Below are positions 39,386 to 50,225 of a stretch of 64,000 nucleotides of DNA, in pieces. This DNA is from Gemmatimonadota bacterium (GTDB lineage Bacteria > Gemmatimonadota > Gemmatimonadetes > Gemmatimonadales > GWC2-71-9). How positions within the stretch are numbered: the first letter of the stretch is position 1; every line of letters starts with the position of its first letter. The translations under genes were made by a program, and so were the position numbers. Under the pieces are notes generated by a model. That model searched no databases and was not told where the DNA came from. It saw only the letters and a program-made list of their open reading frames with translations. The stretch spans positions 1 to 64,000 of the forward strand of contig JAJCZX010000021.1 in the NCBI GenBank assembly GCA_029262195.1, written 5' to 3'.

Positions 39386-39421
39386 AAGATTCTCCTGAAT
39401 GACATTTGAAGGACCCTTCGG

Positions 39422-41554
39422 TCAGTCCTTTTTGTTCTCGTAAAACCCACTGTCGGATTCTACTTGCTCTTTGATGCATAGCGCTGCCTTGAAACGTTCA
39501 CCGTGGTTGGCTTCAAGGGCCGTCAGCACCTCGATCACCCTGGAAGCGCCCAAAGTGTCCATATAACGTAATGGGCCACCAAGAAAAGGCGGATACCCGA
39601 TCCCAAAGATGGCTCCGATGTCGCCATCTCGGGCCGACCTAACCACACTTTCCTGGTGTGCCAGAGCGGCTTCGTTCAACATCGAGAAGACCAGGCGTTC
39701 CCGCACCTCCTCCGCGCTGGGACCTGTTGAAGGGCGACTGCCAAATATCTCATAAACCGACTCGTCAACGCCCTTTTTCTTCCCCTTTTCGTATAAGAAG
39801 AAGCCCTTGCCGTTCTTTCGCCCCAATCGCCCGGCGTCAACAAGCTTCTGGATACCCGCCACAGGTTTCATTCTGTCACCGAAGGCTCCATGCATCACTC
39901 CCGAGGCCTTAACTCCCACGTCGAGTCCAACTTCCTCAAGCAATGTGATCGGTCCAACTGGAAAACCAAACTCCACCATGGATTGGTCAAGATCTTCTAT
40001 CAACGCCCCCTCTTCAAGCAACTTCCCGGCCTCATTCATATATGGAGAAAGAATCCTGTTAACCCAAAATCCCGGTCGATCCTTTACCACGATGACGGTT
40101 TTTCCCAGCCGACGACCGTATGCTACCGAGGTCGCCGTCACCTGAGCAGACGTTTGCTGGGTAACGATCACTTCAAGGAGAGGCATCTTCTCAACCGGGG
40201 AAAAGAAATGCATCCCGATAACCCGCTCAGGGTTGGCAACCGCACTGGCAATCTCAGCGATCTGAATGGTGCTGGTGTTTGAGGCCAGAATGCAGTCGGC
40301 CTTGGTCTTCTCTTCCAGCGTTTTGAATACTTCCTGTTTCACCTTCAGGTCTTCAAACACCGCTTCGATTACCAGATCTACTCGCTTGAACCCCGACCAA
40401 TCTGTCGTGCCGGAAACCAGATCAGATAAGTCACGGTGCTCGTGTTTGGACAATCTACGTCGTTTGAGACGCTTCCTGAATTCGGCGCGCGCATGCCCCA
40501 ATCCGGTTCCGATTCTGTCCCAACTCGATTCCTGGAACCGCACATCTGATCCGGCCTTGAGAGCGGCCACTGTTCCGATTCCGGCGCCCATAAACCCGGC
40601 ACCAACCACGCCGAGCGCGTTTACCTTCCCGGGAACCACGTCGCCTTCGACACCAAGATCTTTTTTCAGTGCAGTAGTAGCAAAGAATATCTGCACGAGG
40701 TGCCTCGAAACATCACCCATAGCGAGGATGGCAAAATGATCGGCCTCGCGTGCCAACCCCGCCTTCAACCCATCAGAAAGTCCCGTAGAGACGGCATCAA
40801 TCGCAGCCAGAGGAGCAGGGTAATTACCTCGAGTTTTCTTGAGCACCTGCTTACGGGCCAGGGCGAACACAAGGCGTCGACCCGGAGATGTCCCTTCCAA
40901 AACAAAGCCGACCAGGCCAGCGGACTTTCTCTTTGGTTTCCAGCCGCCGGCAAGTTTTTTGGCTGCCTTGATGGCCACCGTTTCCAGTTCGGCCGGGTGA
41001 ACGAGGTCGTCAACGAGTCCGAGCCTCCTGGCTTTTTTTGCGTCAACCGATTTGCCTGCGAGGATGATATCCAGCGCGGCCCGGACCCCGATCAATCGGG
41101 GCAGTCGCTGACACCCGCCAGCGGCAGGAATAATTCCGATTTGGATTTCAGGAAGGCCCAGAGATGTCTTCGGGTTATTGGTGGCGATGCGATAAGAACA
41201 CGCCAATGCCGACTCCAGCCCACCACCCAGGCAGGCTCCGTTAATCGCGGCGACAACAGGTTTCCCAATGTTCTCAAACTGGTTAATCAACTGTTGGCCG
41301 GTCTGAACAAGGCGGCGTGCGGATTCCAGAGTCCTGAGGGCGACGAACTCCTCTATATCTGCGCCGGCAATGAAATTGTCTTTCTTGCCGGAAATGAACA
41401 CGGCCGCCTTGAGCGAGTTGTCGGACCGCAACGTCCGGAAAACTTCCTCAATTTCATCACGAACGCCGCTGGTGATTTTGTTAACCGGCTCGCCCGGAAG
41501 GTCCAGGGTAACGACAAGCACCTCGTCGACCGAGCGGATTTGGATGGCTGCCAT
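39422..41554 (-). CDS. fadJ: Fatty acid oxidation complex alpha subunit (FadJ-like)
   Basis: Enoyl-CoA hydratase N-term (GACLGGGLESALACSYRIA) + 3-hydroxyacyl-CoA DH (VVGAGFMGAGIGTVAALKAG; GMHFFSPVEKMPLLEVI). Confidence 0.9.
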   Translation of the reverse strand: MAAIQIRSVDEVLVVTLDLPGEPVNKITSGVRDEIEEVFRTLRSDNSLKAAVFISGKKDNFIAGADIEEFVALRTLESARRLVQTGQQLINQFENIGKPVVAAINGACLGGGLESALACSYRIATNNPKTSLGLPEIQIGIIPAAGGCQRLPRLIGVRAALDIILAGKSVDAKKARRLGLVDDLVHPAELETVAIKAAKKLAGGWKPKRKSAGLVGFVLEGTSPGRRLVFALARKQVLKKTRGNYPAPLAAIDAVSTGLSDGLKAGLAREADHFAILAMGDVSRHLVQIFFATTALKKDLGVEGDVVPGKVNALGVVGAGFMGAGIGTVAALKAGSDVRFQESSWDRIGTGLGHARAEFRKRLKRRRLSKHEHRDLSDLVSGTTDWSGFKRVDLVIEAVFEDLKVKQEVFKTLEEKTKADCILASNTSTIQIAEIASAVANPERVIGMHFFSPVEKMPLLEVIVTQQTSAQVTATSVAYGRRLGKTVIVVKDRPGFWVNRILSPYMNEAGKLLEEGALIEDLDQSMVEFGFPVGPITLLEEVGLDVGVKASGVMHGAFGDRMKPVAGIQKLVDAGRLGRKNGKGFFLYEKGKKKGVDESVYEIFGSRPSTGPSAEEVRERLVFSMLNEAALAHQESVVRSARDGDIGAIFGIGYPPFLGGPLRYMDTLGASRVIEVLTALEANHGERFKAALCIKEQVESDSGFYENKKD

Positions 41555-42816
41555 CAGGACCTTTCCAGAACCATCGCGAAGCCCATCCCGCCGGCTGCGC
41601 ACACCGAGATCAGTCCGAATTGCGCATTGCGCCTTCGCATTTCATTTGCGAGCGTCGTTGTGATCCGGGCACCAGTTGCACCAAAGGGATGACCAATAGA
41701 GATCGATCCCCCCATGACGTTTAGGATATCCCAATTCATTTCACCTACCGCCTCGCTGCGCCCCAACCTCTCCTGAGCAAACTTCTTCGATTCGAATGCC
41801 TGGATATTAGAAAGTACCTGGGCAGCAAACGCTTCGTGCATCTCAATTAGATCAAGATCTTTCCAAGTAATCCCGGCTCGGTCGAGAGCTTTGGGGACAG
41901 CAAACGCGGGCCCTTGAAGAAGTTGTTCTCCCGGGTCGAGCGCGGCTTCTGCATAAGACCTAATAAAAGCGATCGGTTCATATCCATTGGCTCGGGCCAC
42001 GTCCTCGCCCATCAACAGCACTGCCGCTCCACCATCTGTGAGAGGAGATGCGTTGCCAGCCGTAACCGAGCCATGTTTTCTGTCGAATACCGGTCTCAAT
42101 GATGCCATCTTCTCAAGAGTGGAATCGGATCGCACCCCGTTGTCCCTTTTTACAACACCCGAGCGCACAGCGATCGGCGCTATTTCGGACATCAGCCTTC
42201 CGTCTTCGGTTCCGGCGTGGGCATTCGTGTGTGACCGCAATGCAAACTTGTCTTGATCCTCTCGACGAATGCCGTTCAGCTTGGCCATCTTTTCAGCGGA
42301 CTGACCCATCGACTCGCCGGTAGAAGGCTCTGCGATTGCGGGCGCGACGGGCACCAGGTCCCGTGGACGAATTCGAGAGAGGAGGCCAACCCGGGCCCCA
42401 ACAGTTTTGGCTTTGGAGAGAGCAACCAGAGTTTCACTGAATCTCCGCGAGTGCAGGATAGGAATATCTGACAGACTCTCGGCACCACCAGCCATAACCA
42501 CATTGGCGTAGCCCAGAGTTATCTGGTTGTGTCCCTGCACAATCGCGGCGTTAGATGAAGCACAAGCCCGATTAATCGAGGCGGCGGGGATGTGTTTAGG
42601 AAACTGCGGAAGAAGACTGACTTCGCGAGCCAGGTTAGGCATCAACGGACTGGCCACGACCTGACCGAAATACATCTCGTCGACTATATCGGTGTTTAGC
42701 TCGGCCCGATGGACTAGCTCCGCCGCTGCGTGTCGCGCGAGATCAACACCGGACAGGTCTTTGAGAACTGTACCTGATTTACAAAACGGAGTGCGGCAAC
42801 CGGCGACGATTGCCAC
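41554..42816 (-). CDS. fadI: Acetyl-CoA C-acyltransferase (FadI-like thiolase)
   Basis: NRACASSNAAIVQGHNQI, MHEAFAAQVLSN, GGSISIGHPFGATGARI, CAAGGMGFAMVLER. Confidence 0.9.
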   Translation of the reverse strand: MAIVAGCRTPFCKSGTVLKDLSGVDLARHAAAELVHRAELNTDIVDEMYFGQVVASPLMPNLAREVSLLPQFPKHIPAASINRACASSNAAIVQGHNQITLGYANVVMAGGAESLSDIPILHSRRFSETLVALSKAKTVGARVGLLSRIRPRDLVPVAPAIAEPSTGESMGQSAEKMAKLNGIRREDQDKFALRSHTNAHAGTEDGRLMSEIAPIAVRSGVVKRDNGVRSDSTLEKMASLRPVFDRKHGSVTAGNASPLTDGGAAVLLMGEDVARANGYEPIAFIRSYAEAALDPGEQLLQGPAFAVPKALDRAGITWKDLDLIEMHEAFAAQVLSNIQAFESKKFAQERLGRSEAVGEMNWDILNVMGGSISIGHPFGATGARITTTLANEMRRRNAQFGLISVCAAGGMGFAMVLERS

Positions 42817-42836
42817 CCTGCGTGTGTTAATTGTCC

Positions 42837-43373
42837 TTACTCCGGTCGCCTGGCAAACGCACTGGCGGCGGCCATTGGTTGGCCATCAACCATCTCCAGT
42901 ACATCTCGCCCGAGAATGAGGTCAAAAGGCTCCATCAGCCGGGGCAACTCCCCAGACTTGAGAAGGTGGTCATCCGAGGTGGGCCCCCAACCCTGACCGC
43001 GCTGCCATTCCGTGAATGTCTCGCAGATAAAATACCCGCCTGGTTTTACGGCGTTCTTGAAATCGTCCCAACGATTGCGATCCAGGTAGTTGAACACCGC
43101 CACCATGTCGTAGTGCGCAGGTTCGAGCTGGTATGTTTCGAGGTCTTCGACAAGCCACTGCACATTGTGATTCTTGCTGGCGCAGTACTCCTGAGCTTCC
43201 TTGAAACGCGAAGGATCCTTATCTATGGATGTGACGTAGCACCCCCGTGCTGCGGCTGCGACGGAATGTCGGCCCTTGCCACAGGCCAGATCGAGGACTC
43301 GCATTCCGGGTTTTAATACGTGGCTATGCCACATGAACCAGGTGCTTGGTCTTGAGATTTTGATGTCAGACAA
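42837..43373 (-). CDS. Class I SAM-dependent methyltransferase
   Basis: VLDLACGKGRHSVAAAARGCYVTSIDKD. Confidence 0.8.
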   Translation of the reverse strand: MSDIKISRPSTWFMWHSHVLKPGMRVLDLACGKGRHSVAAAARGCYVTSIDKDPSRFKEAQEYCASKNHNVQWLVEDLETYQLEPAHYDMVAVFNYLDRNRWDDFKNAVKPGGYFICETFTEWQRGQGWGPTSDDHLLKSGELPRLMEPFDLILGRDVLEMVDGQPMAAASAFARRPE

Positions 43374-45021
43374 CCAAAAAGACTCCTATTTTTCTATAAA
43401 AACCCGTAGAGCGAACCTGGTCGAAATGACCTCGCACCCGGTCGACCTTCTTGTTATCGGCGCCGGCATAACTGGAGCCGGTATTGCGCGGGATGCCGCT
43501 ATGCGAGGCCTCCGCACTGCGATCATCGACCAGTTCGACTTCGCATCGGGTACCAGCTCAAAGTCATCACGCCTAGTACACGGTGGCTTACGCTATCTCG
43601 AGATGGGTGACCTCAAACTGGTTTTCGAAGCCAGCGCCGAACGCAAAACTCTTCTGCGGATCGCCCCACATCTTGTCCACCCCAGGTCTTTCGTTTTCCC
43701 TGTCTTCAAAACTAGTAGAGTTCCCAGGTGGAAGTTAGCCATCGGGCTCTGGGGCTACGACATACTATCGCTTTTCCGGAATGTGCAGCGTCATGTGATG
43801 TTGAGCAAGCGGGAAGTCGAAGAAGCCGAGCCCGCTTTGAGACGAGATGGGTTGGTCGGAGGGGCGAGATACTACGACGCTCAGTGCGACGACGCCAGGC
43901 TGACTCTGGCCAACATCATCTCCGCCCACCAGCACGGGGCGTTTGTGGCAAACTATGTCCGGTCCGAATCGTTTGTCAAAATGGACGATCGGATAGTTGG
44001 AACAGAAATTTATGATCGAATCGCCGGAGAAAAGCACAAAATCTTGGCGAAAGTGGTAATCAACGCGACCGGTCCTTGGTCGGACGAAACTCGCGAAGAC
44101 GGAGTTGACGCCCTGCGTCCCACCAAAGGCGTACACATTCTTGTTGATCGTGCGCGACTCGGGAACAACGAAGCCATCACACTAACCTCCGACGTAGACG
44201 GTCGGGTCATGTTCGTTATTCCGTGGGGGGACCTCACTTACATTGGAACAACAGATACCGATGATAACGCAGATCCCCGTAGTGTCCAAGCTGATCGAGA
44301 GGACGTTGATTACCTGCTCGAGTCTGCCAACGCCGCATTCCCTTCCGCTGACTTAACGCAAGTTGATGTGATCTCCGCGTGGGCCGGATTCCGCCCGTTG
44401 CTCAGGCCTGACGATCCGCTTGACCCAAGCTCGGTCTCTCGAGAACACAGGATCATTGAGGGTAAGTCAGGGCTCATCTCAATCGTCGGCGGAAAGCTCA
44501 CTACTTACCGTAAAATGGGTGCGGAAGTGGTGGACCTTGCAGCTACCCGCTTTCGGGCGACAGGAATGTCAGTTCCAGATTTTGCGCCTACGGACGTTGA
44601 AAGATTGCCTGGAGGCACAGACAGCTACTCCGGCCAATGGGAATCCCGTCTTACGAGTTTTGGGATTTCGCCGAAAACAGCTGACCATCTCTGGCGGAGC
44701 TATGGAACCGAGAGCCTGGCTCTCCTGGAGTTATCAAACGAGGATCCGACGCTACTTGAGCCGATCGTCGACGGCTACCCGAGTATTCGGGCCGAGTTGG
44801 TGCATTCTTGCCGCAAGGAGATGGCAGTTACGTTATGCGATATTCTGATTCGGAGAAACCACCTGTTTTATGAGGTGGTCGGACACGGAGTCAAAGAAGC
44901 GCCCGGGTTGGCGGAGATTGTTGGAAACGAACTCGGCTGGGATGACGGGGAACGGGCATCTCAGCTCAAAAACTATCTGGATGAGGTTGAGGCAATGACC
45001 GCTTTTCGAGTCTCGGACTAA
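43363..45021 (+). CDS. glpD: Glycerol-3-phosphate dehydrogenase
   Basis: DLLVIGAGITGAGIARDAAMRGLRTAIIDQFDFASGTSSKSSRLVHGGLRYLE. Confidence 0.93.
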   Translation: MSDNQKDSYFSIKTRRANLVEMTSHPVDLLVIGAGITGAGIARDAAMRGLRTAIIDQFDFASGTSSKSSRLVHGGLRYLEMGDLKLVFEASAERKTLLRIAPHLVHPRSFVFPVFKTSRVPRWKLAIGLWGYDILSLFRNVQRHVMLSKREVEEAEPALRRDGLVGGARYYDAQCDDARLTLANIISAHQHGAFVANYVRSESFVKMDDRIVGTEIYDRIAGEKHKILAKVVINATGPWSDETREDGVDALRPTKGVHILVDRARLGNNEAITLTSDVDGRVMFVIPWGDLTYIGTTDTDDNADPRSVQADREDVDYLLESANAAFPSADLTQVDVISAWAGFRPLLRPDDPLDPSSVSREHRIIEGKSGLISIVGGKLTTYRKMGAEVVDLAATRFRATGMSVPDFAPTDVERLPGGTDSYSGQWESRLTSFGISPKTADHLWRSYGTESLALLELSNEDPTLLEPIVDGYPSIRAELVHSCRKEMAVTLCDILIRRNHLFYEVVGHGVKEAPGLAEIVGNELGWDDGERASQLKNYLDEVEAMTAFRVSD

Positions 45022-45034
45022 AGACTGAACTCGA

Positions 45035-45343
45035 TCACCCAACCAACCTCGCCAAGGCAAACATTATGCCCACATTGGTGACTGTCATACCGGTCCAGAA
45101 CACGAACATCCATTTGATTAAACTCACTCGGGTCTCACCGATCTCCGTATGCAACATTCCCGCCATTTGAGCCAACCTCTGCTCCAATCGGCCGTCGAAG
45201 CGTTCGAAATTACGCTCGTTCAATTCCCGCAGGTCCGTGCGGTAAGTCGTATCCACGCTATTGAACCAATCTACCAATTCACCAGCGATGTCGTCGCCAA
45301 ATCGGTCGTAAAATTTTTTCGACAGTTTTGCCGTTATCGGCAT
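45035..45343 (-). CDS. Small membrane-anchored hypothetical protein
   Basis: KKFYDRFGDDIAGELVDWFNSVDTTYRTDLRELNERNFERFD + C-term TM. Confidence 0.6.
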   Translation of the reverse strand: MPITAKLSKKFYDRFGDDIAGELVDWFNSVDTTYRTDLRELNERNFERFDGRLEQRLAQMAGMLHTEIGETRVSLIKWMFVFWTGMTVTNVGIMFALARLVG

Positions 45344-45556
45344 TGGACACTCCGTTGTTGATTAATGGAGCTACAATAACGGTACGCTCGGCGGAGCAAT
45401 AATCAAAGTGTTGCCACGGAGTACCCCGTTTGTTTCGACGAGAGAACGACCGCGGGGGGGCAGGGCTGCAAGTCTCGGCTTAACAACCCTGGCTCGGCAT
45501 CAAACAGCTTCCTTAAGAACGCTTCTCTGGGCCGAGTCCGCCTTTGAAGTCGATAC

Positions 45557-46678
45557 TCACCCAAGCTTGTCATTTTTCCCATAATTCCCAACTTCCTTGA
45601 AAGCTGTGACCAGACGACCGACGGAGTCCTCGCGTTGATCGTAGAGTCTTTTCAGGGGCCGCTTCTCGGCCGTCCCAAGGGCGTACGCAGCAAGGATAGG
45701 CAAGCCAATAGTGCTGTCGACATAGCACACGACTGAATCGGGCAACCGGTTCGGGTCTACCTTGCCCCAGCTAACCGCTTCGCTGGGGGTGGCCCCGGAA
45801 AGACCACCCGTGTCAGGCCGAGCATCGGTGATCTGCAGGAAATAATCGTGCCCTTCGTTGGGGATTCCAAGCACCTCCTGGATCTGGGGTTCCGTCTGGA
45901 GGACAAAGTTCTTCGGACTGCCACCGCCTACTATGAACACCCCGCTTTTTCCACCATTTCGTTTGGCATCCAATACGATAGCGGTCGTTTCGTTTACATC
46001 GCCAGATACGTCAAAGGCTAACTTCCCGCCTGAAAGGGCCCGTTCGGCAACGTTCATACCGAGCGTGCTGTCGCCCGGGGAGGACGTGTAAATCGGAACG
46101 CCGCACTCGTAGGCGGTGCTGACCAGAGAACGACGCGGTGCGTTGAGAACCTTTTCTCGTTCCAGGACATACCGACCGAGACGATAATGATATTCGGCCG
46201 TGGTCATCGTTCGCTGGAACTCTTGCTGAGATGAAACCTCTCTCAGGAACGCGTCAGTTTTGAGCAGGACGTCGAAGTCGAAAAAGATGTCGTAGATGCG
46301 GATGACCTGCTCTTCACGAAGAGTAACGTCATCCACGAACGGGGAACCCCGATGGAGAGAAAACCCGAGCGCAAAATGGAGGTCGTGGTAGAGATTGGCT
46401 CCAGTCGAAACAATCCAGTCGACGAAACCGGCTTCAATAAGAGGAATGAGGGCAGTGATTCCGAGGCCAGCCGGAGTCATCGCCCCGCTAAGACTCAAAC
46501 CCACGGTCGCGTCGGGAGCCAGCATCTTTTGCGATAGCAGATGCGATGCTTCCCGCAGCCGGGCGCCATTATATGCGAGCAGCGAGTTGTCGACGAGATC
46601 AACAACCGACTCAGCTCCTGTCAGTGGAGTCGGGTCAAGTTTCGGCCCGGAGAGTAACTCTTTTTTGTTATCGGTCAT
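45557..46678 (-). CDS. Deoxyhypusine synthase-like protein
   Basis: [47 protein letters not shown]. Confidence 0.85.
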   Translation of the reverse strand: MTDNKKELLSGPKLDPTPLTGAESVVDLVDNSLLAYNGARLREASHLLSQKMLAPDATVGLSLSGAMTPAGLGITALIPLIEAGFVDWIVSTGANLYHDLHFALGFSLHRGSPFVDDVTLREEQVIRIYDIFFDFDVLLKTDAFLREVSSQQEFQRTMTTAEYHYRLGRYVLEREKVLNAPRRSLVSTAYECGVPIYTSSPGDSTLGMNVAERALSGGKLAFDVSGDVNETTAIVLDAKRNGGKSGVFIVGGGSPKNFVLQTEPQIQEVLGIPNEGHDYFLQITDARPDTGGLSGATPSEAVSWGKVDPNRLPDSVVCYVDSTIGLPILAAYALGTAEKRPLKRLYDQREDSVGRLVTAFKEVGNYGKNDKLG

Positions 46679-46774
46679 CGTTGATTTGCTGGACCCCGGA
46701 AGGAATGTCTCCCTGAAAGGTTTAGCTGATACTAGATTGTTCCCAGTGTTTGACAGACCAGAAATTAAGAGATT

Positions 46775-47053
46775 GTGACCGAAACTAACAGCGCTCCGGG
46801 TAGCTGGGGCAAATTGTTTTTCGCCCTGTTCTTGAGAGCGTTGATAAACCCGCGCCTTGCGGTTGATCTCCTGGGCGTTGTCTGGGCATTCCGGTCGAGA
46901 CGTTGGCTTGTCCGTTTCCCCTTTCTCCCGCTACCCCCGCCGGCGTACGTGCGCTGGAGAATGTATACGGCCTATGGAGACGAAAACGCCGTACCCCCCG
47001 TGGCCGATGTTATTCGGTTTGCCAGGTGGAAGAGGCAAGTGATGGGGGTTTGA
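46775..47053 (+). CDS. Conserved small hypothetical protein upstream of queG
   Basis: ORF with stop overlapping the queG start (TGATGG context). Confidence 0.55.
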   Translation: MTETNSAPGSWGKLFFALFLRALINPRLAVDLLGVVWAFRSRRWLVRFPFLPLPPPAYVRWRMYTAYGDENAVPPVADVIRFARWKRQVMGV

Positions 47054-48000
47054 TGGCCACCGATACCGCAGGTTCGGTCAAAGCTAAAGCGCTCGAGCTT
47101 GGATTTGATTCCGTGGGAATCACTGACCTTTCTCCCCCACCCCACGGTGACGTGTTGCGCCAATGGATCGCCGACGGCATGGCTGCCAACATGGGTTACA
47201 TGCCGAGACAAGCGAAACGCCGATTGGACCCGAGTCTTATTTTCCCTGGAGCAACACGGGTCGTCGTTGCTACCAAGAACTATTTTCTCGAGGACGGCGG
47301 TCCGGCGAACGGACAGGCGGGCAAGGTCGCCCGCTACGCGCGAGGTAAGGACTACCACCATTCGATTGGGGAGCGGCTCAGTGAACTTGCAGATCATATT
47401 CTGGGGGTAGGAGACGACAGCACAATCGCCCGTACTTATGTCGATGCCGGTCCGGTTCCCGAAAGGGAACTCGCTCAGAGAGCGGGCCTGGGTTGGATCG
47501 GAAAGAACACGATGTTGATTGACCCGAAGGCGGGTTCCTTTTTTTTTATTGCGTCGGTATTTACCAACCTTGATCTGGCCGTTGATGCCCCTTTTGCGCT
47601 GGATCATTGCGGTTCTTGCCGACGATGCATCGAGGCGTGTCCAACACAGGCCATAGTATCCGAAAGGGTGGTGGACGCGAGACTTTGCATTTCCTACCTC
47701 ACAATCGAAAGCAAAGAAGGTCACCCTGCAGAACTACAGTCCCTTATGGGGGACCTTGTGTTTGGTTGTGACATTTGTCAGGACGTGTGCCCCTGGAACG
47801 TGAAGTTCGCAGAACCACCTCAAAACCAATGGCTGCGCCAGAACTATGGGCTGGAGTGGGTTGAGCTAGAGCAATTCGCCACCATGGAGGAGGCTGCTTT
47901 CGACCAGAAATATGGAACAACTCCGTTAGAACGCCCTGGGCTAAAGGGGATGAAACGCAACGTGGAAACAGCGAAAAAGAATCAACGAGATACAAAATGA
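47053..48000 (+). CDS. queG: Epoxyqueuosine reductase
   Basis: HCGSCRRCIEACPTQAI, VFGCDICQDVCPWN Fe-S motifs. Confidence 0.92.
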   Translation: MATDTAGSVKAKALELGFDSVGITDLSPPPHGDVLRQWIADGMAANMGYMPRQAKRRLDPSLIFPGATRVVVATKNYFLEDGGPANGQAGKVARYARGKDYHHSIGERLSELADHILGVGDDSTIARTYVDAGPVPERELAQRAGLGWIGKNTMLIDPKAGSFFFIASVFTNLDLAVDAPFALDHCGSCRRCIEACPTQAIVSERVVDARLCISYLTIESKEGHPAELQSLMGDLVFGCDICQDVCPWNVKFAEPPQNQWLRQNYGLEWVELEQFATMEEAAFDQKYGTTPLERPGLKGMKRNVETAKKNQRDTK

Positions 48001-48056
48001 AGATTTTAAGAACCAGCCTGGGTCTTTCGAATTCTTTCTTCTAGCTCAACACTCCC

Positions 48057-48815
48057 TCACAACCCTGTCGGGTGATCGAAGAACTCCCATTCAAGGTCGA
48101 ACTCTTCGCACAGCTTCCCAGCCAGCGCCTTCACTCCAACCGTCTCGGTGGCGTAGTGGCCGGCTAGAATCAAGTTGACCCCGGACTCTTCGGCCTCGAA
48201 AAAACTGTGATGGCTCGCTTCTCCCGTTATGAGCGTTCCGATTCCTTTGCGAGCCGCTTCTTCAATAAAGGAGCCTCCCGACCCACTGACCACCGCAACG
48301 CTGCCAGCTTCAGGTGACCCGGCCCTTATCAACCTCGACTGGCACCCCAGGTCCTTTTCAAGTTTGTCATTCAACTCGCCCGGGGTCATCTGCGATGCGC
48401 CTTGAATTCCAAGGAATACGTCTTCGTATTGTCCAAACGGATTGTGATCCACAAGCTCCAGCATGTTCGCTATGATCACGTTGTTCCCAACCTCCGGGTG
48501 TAGATCAAGTGGGATATGGGCGGAGTAAACGCCTATGTCGTTTTTGATCAGTGGGGCGAGGCGACTATAGTTGCGACCGGAAACGGTTGGGGAGCCCGCC
48601 CAGAACAATCCGTGGTGCACCAAAAGGAGATCGTATTCGCCGGCCACGGCAGCGTCCACAGAAGCCTGTGAAGCGTCAACCGCGGTCAAAACCCTTGAGA
48701 CGTTGGCCGTTGTTTCTACCTGTAATCCGTTGAAGGCCGTCGGGAAGTCTGGGACTTCACCAATTCGGAGATACCAATCGAGAAACTCAGTCAGTTTTTT
48801 GGCTTCAACACTCAT
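48057..48815 (-). CDS. Nif3-like dinuclear metal center protein
   Basis: FNGLQVE, DLLLVHHGLFW, YSAHIPLDLHPEVGNN, AGHYATET. Confidence 0.9.
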   Translation of the reverse strand: MSVEAKKLTEFLDWYLRIGEVPDFPTAFNGLQVETTANVSRVLTAVDASQASVDAAVAGEYDLLLVHHGLFWAGSPTVSGRNYSRLAPLIKNDIGVYSAHIPLDLHPEVGNNVIIANMLELVDHNPFGQYEDVFLGIQGASQMTPGELNDKLEKDLGCQSRLIRAGSPEAGSVAVVSGSGGSFIEEAARKGIGTLITGEASHHSFFEAEESGVNLILAGHYATETVGVKALAGKLCEEFDLEWEFFDHPTGL

Positions 48816-48993
48816 TAATCGCCGATTTTATGAATTTTATGCAGATACAATTATCCAACAGTGTCAAAACACCATCACGCCAGTTTTAAGCCGTTGGCCA
48901 CAGGAGCACCGTAGCAACATGTGGAACCACAAGGAATTACACCACTCGGATCACCTAATTTGTCGACCTACGAAACATTCAACACGAACTCCA

Positions 48994-49452
48994 CTAGGTA
49001 CTCTCAGCAACAAGGCGAGGTTCGGTGGGCTCACCTCCGTCAAGCGCCCCAGCTTTCCTGGCTCGCTCACGCACCGCTTCCGGATTGCCCATGTTTATGT
49101 AGCCGTTGACCTCTCCACCCTCATGGACCACGATGCTCTGCGTAACTATGTCTCCGTCTATCTTGGAGTCGGTTTGGATTTCGGTACGTCGTTCAGCGAA
49201 GATTGCCCCTTTTACTTCCCCACCAATTATTGCTTCGTCGGTGAGGATATCGCCGTCGATTACACCGCCCTTGGCCACCAGGACTTGCCGGGTAGCTTTA
49301 ACGCTTCCAACAACCCGCCCTTCGACCTTCACAATCCCATTACTCTCTAGCGCCCCGGTGATGGTTGCGCCGACCGCTATCACAGAAAGAGTTGTCTCAC
49401 CGGCATTCTTATTGTTGTCATCGCGTCGTGCCATATCAGGGCACCTCCTCAA
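48994..49452 (-). CDS. Bactofilin (polymer-forming cytoskeletal protein)
   Basis: ITGALESNGIVKVEGRVVGSVKATRQVLVAKGGVIDGDILTDEAIIGGEVKGAI. Confidence 0.9.
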   Translation of the reverse strand: MRRCPDMARRDDNNKNAGETTLSVIAVGATITGALESNGIVKVEGRVVGSVKATRQVLVAKGGVIDGDILTDEAIIGGEVKGAIFAERRTEIQTDSKIDGDIVTQSIVVHEGGEVNGYINMGNPEAVRERARKAGALDGGEPTEPRLVAEST

Positions 49453-50224
49453 TTACCTGTCGTGGGTCGACTGAGCGACCGTTTAGTCTGATTTCAAAGT
49501 GTAAATGTGGTGCAGTTGACCGCCCGGTTGACCCCGTCAGCCCGACCACTTCCCCTGTCACCACCGAGTCTCCCGCAACTACCAGCGTTCGGGAGGCATG
49601 TCCGTACATGGTCTGGTAGCCGTTGATGTGCTCCACAAGCACATAACGTCCGTAAATTGAATCCACCCCCGCCTCGCCGACAACGCCGGAAGCGGCAGCG
49701 CGTATCGGCGTCTCCATCGATACCGCTACATCAATCCCGGGGTGCTCGTCGGGCCCGGCATCGATGTACTCCCGAGTCACAAACCCTACATCCATTAGCG
49801 GCCACGTCAACGGCATTCGTTGGTTTCTATCGAACAACGAAGACGCGCCCGGTAAAGCTGCTTTGATTGGAGTCGCCATGGGAAGGGACGCAAAGAAGGC
49901 ATTGGGTCGCGGCGGAACGATTTCACCTCCCAGCATTTCGCGGACCTGGGAGTAAGTGCCTTCGAGTCTACCAACAGTAGCCGCCAGCTCGCGAACCTGA
50001 AGGTTTTCCTCCCGGAGTTGGTCGATTTCACGTTCTAGCGATGGCACTCTCGCCGCACTGCGCGCAATGGGGGTGAAAGCGATGGCCGCCACGATCACGG
50101 TTAGCGCCAGCACCGCCCCAAGGGTCGTTAGCGTACGCACTACCCACAACGGAACCCGAAGCGACTTAGAATCGACGGTTCCGTCACGGTGGATCATCAG
50201 CGTGACACTCGGACTTTTAGCCAA
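49436..50224 (-). CDS. M23-family metallopeptidase
   Basis: HPGIDVAVSMETPIRAAASGVV...GYQTMYGHAS...APHLHFEIRLNG. Confidence 0.92.
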   Translation of the reverse strand: MAKSPSVTLMIHRDGTVDSKSLRVPLWVVRTLTTLGAVLALTVIVAAIAFTPIARSAARVPSLEREIDQLREENLQVRELAATVGRLEGTYSQVREMLGGEIVPPRPNAFFASLPMATPIKAALPGASSLFDRNQRMPLTWPLMDVGFVTREYIDAGPDEHPGIDVAVSMETPIRAAASGVVGEAGVDSIYGRYVLVEHINGYQTMYGHASRTLVVAGDSVVTGEVVGLTGSTGRSTAPHLHFEIRLNGRSVDPRQVIEEVP

Positions 50225-50225
50225 A

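Noticed and set aside
40700-41692. 330-aa plus-strand ORF antisense to fadJ
   Set aside because: Shadow ORF opposite a strongly supported gene.
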